A DNA stretch of 8,658 bases from Chitinophagales bacterium (GTDB taxonomy: Bacteria; Bacteroidota; Bacteroidia; Chitinophagales; UBA10324), in contig JAJAYG010000427.1 in the NCBI GenBank assembly GCA_026786335.1, forward strand, positions 1 to 8,658. Direction: 5' to 3'. Within the stretch, counting starts at the first letter, position 1. Every line of letters begins with the position of its first letter. Below, one piece after another: positions 6,443 to 8,658 of this stretch. The translations under genes were made by a program, and so were the position numbers. The notes under the pieces were generated by a model. That model was not told the DNA's origin. It searched no databases and was given only the letters and a program-made list of their open reading frames with translations.

Positions 6443-8658
6443 ATGTTAAAAAATATTTTAAGATTGGGGGTAACATGTTTGCAGTTGGCTGTTCTCATAA
6501 GCATGTCAACCATGCTTCTGGCGCAGCCGACTGCTTCATGGTCTTACCGGTTTAATGGCGAAGGAGATTACAATGACCGCTATACTTGTATGGCTTCTGA
6601 TGCAGCAGGTAACATTTACCTCGCGGGTTCAACAGTAAACATTGGAACCGACCGCGATTTTCTTATCCAAAAAATTGATGCTATGGGTAATTTTATCTGG
6701 AGGCAAGAATACTCATACCAAGGAAATGGCCCCGATGAAGTAACAGCAATTGTTGTTGATGCATCACAATTAGTTTACGTTACCGGTTTTGGAAACAGTA
6801 AGGATGCAGGAAATGATTACCTCACTATGAAGTTGGAAGTAAATGGAAACATCTCCTGGCTAAAAACTTACAACTACGCAGTTACCAATCAATATGATCA
6901 GGCAAATTCAATTGCACTCGATGTAAATCTTAATGTGATTGTTACAGGCCAAAGTGATGCTGATGAAACAGGAAATAATATTGATGATTACCTCACTATT
7001 AAATATTCGAATGCCGGTGATGAGTTGTGGGTTGTTAGATACAATGGATTGGGTGATGCAATTGACAGATCAATTAAGGTTGTTGCAGACGTTTCAAATA
7101 ATATTTATGTTACAGGAAGAAGCAACAATGGAAGTGATGATGATTATGTGACTATTAAATATGATACAAACGGAAATCAGCAGTGGTTAAAATATGGCGA
7201 CCGCACCAATAACGATCGTGCTTATGCAATGACGATTGATGCAAGCAGCAACATTTATGTAACCGGCCGAAGCAGCAATGGAAACAACCATGATTTCTAC
7301 ACCATAAAATATAATTCAGCCGGGCAGCAGCAGTGGGCAATAGCTTATGATCATTTTGATGATGATCAGGCACTTGCAATTTGTGTTGATGCAGCCTCAA
7401 ATGTTTACGTAACCGGAATGAGTGATGGCGATGCAGGTGCTTTTCTTAACAATAACATTCGCACTGTTAAATACAATGCCGCTGGTCAGCAACAATGGAC
7501 CATTGAATATGATGGTGCTGCCGGCAATGATGATATTCCAACTGCAATCGCGGTTTCGGGAAGTAATCTTTTTATTACAGGCTACAGCGATGCGAATAAT
7601 ACACCTGTAATTTCAAATGATATTATTACACTTGATTATTCTACTTCCGGAACTTTAACGTGGTCAAAATCCTATAGCGGAAGTGGTGGAAATGATGATG
7701 AAGGAAATGCATTGATCACAGATGCATCAGAAAATGTTTATGTAGTCGGCTACGAAGAAAATTTAAACCGACAGCGAAATGCATTGGCAATAAAATATGA
7801 TAATGCTGGTACTCAAAAATTTATTTCAACTTTTGATGGCATCGGTGATAATTCAGATAATCTACATGATATTAAAGTGGATGCCGAAGGAAATATTTAC
7901 CTCAGTGGCTATTCAGTTCAAAGAGGAAATAACCGCGACTTCTTTTCAATTAAACTTAACAGCAATGGCGATACGCTCTTTACTGCATTTGTAAACGGAA
8001 CATCACCCGATAGTGAAGATGAGGGGCAAACCTGCGCAATAGATGCAACCGGAAATTTTGTTGCAGCCGGTTTTACAAAAAATGCAGGCACATCAGGTGA
8101 TTATACAATTGTGAAATGGAATTCTTTTGGCGACAGTCTGTGGCTTCGTTTCTATGATTCACCTTCTCATGAAAATGATAAAGCCTATGATATGCAAATG
8201 GATGCAAATGGTAATTTTTATATTACAGGAAGAACAGACAGCGATCCCACCATCAATTCAAATGATGATGCCACCACAGTAAAATTTGACATGAATGCAA
8301 ATTTTGTTTGGGCAAAGAATTATGCAGGCGCATCGGGCGGTGCAGATCGCGGAAGTATATTAAAAATTTCTGCTGCCGGAAATATTTATGTTGCAGGAAG
8401 AACATTTAATGGCAGCAACACCGACATTTTATTACTCAAGTACAACAGCGGTGGCGTACAGCAATGGGTAAAAACTTATGATGGTGGAGTTGGAAATGAT
8501 AATGTGAATGGGATGGTGGTTGATGCAAATGAAAATGTTTTTCTTGCAGGGAACTCGGCTTCGGCAAATGACACATCAGACATTATTACACTCAAGTATG
8601 ATGCTGCAGGAAATTTTGTTTGGGAAAAAAGAATTAATAATGGCGGTGGAGATTTTGG
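6443..8658 (+). CDS. Second giant SBBP repeat protein, 3' partial
   Basis: The frame starts at ATG 6443 and stays open for 738 codons to the window edge without a stop. The start is supported by a signal peptide: basic MLKNILRLG, a hydrophobic stretch LQLAVLISMSTMLLA, and cleavage before Q28. The in-frame ATGs at codons 21 and 24 would remove the basic end, so codon 1 is preferred. The mature part holds 13 complete SBBP repeats and the first strand of a 14th (ending W-E-K-R-I-N-N-G-G-G-D-F). It is paralogous to the upstream gene, and their first repeats are especially alike. The start is 5 nt after that gene's TAA, with TAGTA between and no clear ribosome site, so translational coupling is probable. 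I infer that more repeats and a T9SS sorting domain lie outside the window. Function is unknown; a surface or secreted binding protein is the best guess. Confidence 0.9.
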   Translation, partial: MLKNILRLGVTCLQLAVLISMSTMLLAQPTASWSYRFNGEGDYNDRYTCMASDAAGNIYLAGSTVNIGTDRDFLIQKIDAMGNFIWRQEYSYQGNGPDEVTAIVVDASQLVYVTGFGNSKDAGNDYLTMKLEVNGNISWLKTYNYAVTNQYDQANSIALDVNLNVIVTGQSDADETGNNIDDYLTIKYSNAGDELWVVRYNGLGDAIDRSIKVVADVSNNIYVTGRSNNGSDDDYVTIKYDTNGNQQWLKYGDRTNNDRAYAMTIDASSNIYVTGRSSNGNNHDFYTIKYNSAGQQQWAIAYDHFDDDQALAICVDAASNVYVTGMSDGDAGAFLNNNIRTVKYNAAGQQQWTIEYDGAAGNDDIPTAIAVSGSNLFITGYSDANNTPVISNDIITLDYSTSGTLTWSKSYSGSGGNDDEGNALITDASENVYVVGYEENLNRQRNALAIKYDNAGTQKFISTFDGIGDNSDNLHDIKVDAEGNIYLSGYSVQRGNNRDFFSIKLNSNGDTLFTAFVNGTSPDSEDEGQTCAIDATGNFVAAGFTKNAGTSGDYTIVKWNSFGDSLWLRFYDSPSHENDKAYDMQMDANGNFYITGRTDSDPTINSNDDATTVKFDMNANFVWAKNYAGASGGADRGSILKISAAGNIYVAGRTFNGSNTDILLLKYNSGGVQQWVKTYDGGVGNDNVNGMVVDANENVFLAGNSASANDTSDIITLKYDAAGNFVWEKRINNGGGDF
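6530..8658 (+). repeat. SBBP repeat array, 13 complete units and part of a 14th
   Basis: Units start at the W strand (TASWSYRF) and recur about every 50-57 residues, with the pattern D-x2-x-N-I-Y-V-T-G and D-x-x-T-I-K-Y. Typical turns are NIYVTGRSSNGN and NVYVTGMSDGDA. Units 9 and 10 have replaced the conserved Trp by Phe (TQKFISTF, DTLFTAF), and unit 5 has a shortened YGDRTNNDRA turn. The exact 15-mer TTACAGGAAGAACAG at 8223-8237 also occurs twice in the upstream gene. Confidence 0.87.

Noticed and set aside
6446..6461. TTAAAA-AATA-TTTTAA palindrome right after the second giant gene's start
   Set aside because: It is a pure A/T stem of six pairs inside signal peptide codons; it is too weak to be a terminator and likely reflects Lys/Asn/Ile/Leu codons.
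6352..6555. 67-codon + strand frame spanning the junction of the giant genes
   Set aside because: It overlaps the end of one supported gene and the signal peptide of the next in a different frame and resembles nothing known.
6939..7994. Small + strand frames at 6939-7151, 7422-7610 and 7797-7994
   Set aside because: They are rich in Met, Leu and Ile, sit in another frame of the second SBBP gene, and arise from its GATGATGA-type codons.
2577..8658. Calcium-binding loops suggested by the Asp/Asn/Gly-rich turns
   Set aside because: The acidic turns are regular, but they do not follow an EF-hand, RTX or thrombospondin type 3 spacing, so no metal-binding claim is made.

Overview
The window reads as chromosomal DNA of a Bacteroidota bacterium. 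The evidence is a C-terminal type IX secretion (T9SS) type A sorting domain, SBBP beta-propeller repeat proteins with Ig-like domains, signal peptides that end in Ala-Gln, start codons preceded by A-rich leaders rather than clear Shine-Dalgarno sites, and a Bacteroidota-type DusB. Every real gene is on the + strand. I cannot name a genus.

Layout. 1-255: no convincing gene; it holds fragments of short reading frames and an AT-rich inverted repeat just before the first gene. 256-1248: dusB, tRNA-dihydrouridine synthase. 1248-2336: an exported protein of unknown function made of about ten 35-residue repeats, whose ATG overlaps the dusB stop codon by one base. 2337-2516: intergenic, with a weak AT-rich terminator candidate and a weak promoter candidate. 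2517-6437: a 1306-residue secreted protein with signal peptide, 16 SBBP repeats, four Ig-like domains and a T9SS sorting domain. 6443-8658: a second giant SBBP protein, starting 5 nt after the previous stop and still open at the window edge after 738 codons, with 13 full repeats and the start of a 14th.

There appear to be two transcription units. The first couples a housekeeping tRNA-modifying enzyme with an exported repeat protein; nothing shows that they share a function. The second is a tandem pair of paralogous surface or secreted propeller proteins. Their first repeats match each other in detail, which points to whole-gene duplication followed by divergence. The likely role of the pair is at the cell surface (adhesion, or binding of polymers or other ligands), but this is inferred from architecture only and no ligand or enzyme activity is visible. 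I see no RNA genes, CRISPR array, intact mobile element or defence system. The least described items are the 35-residue repeat protein coupled to dusB and the tandem giant propeller pair.
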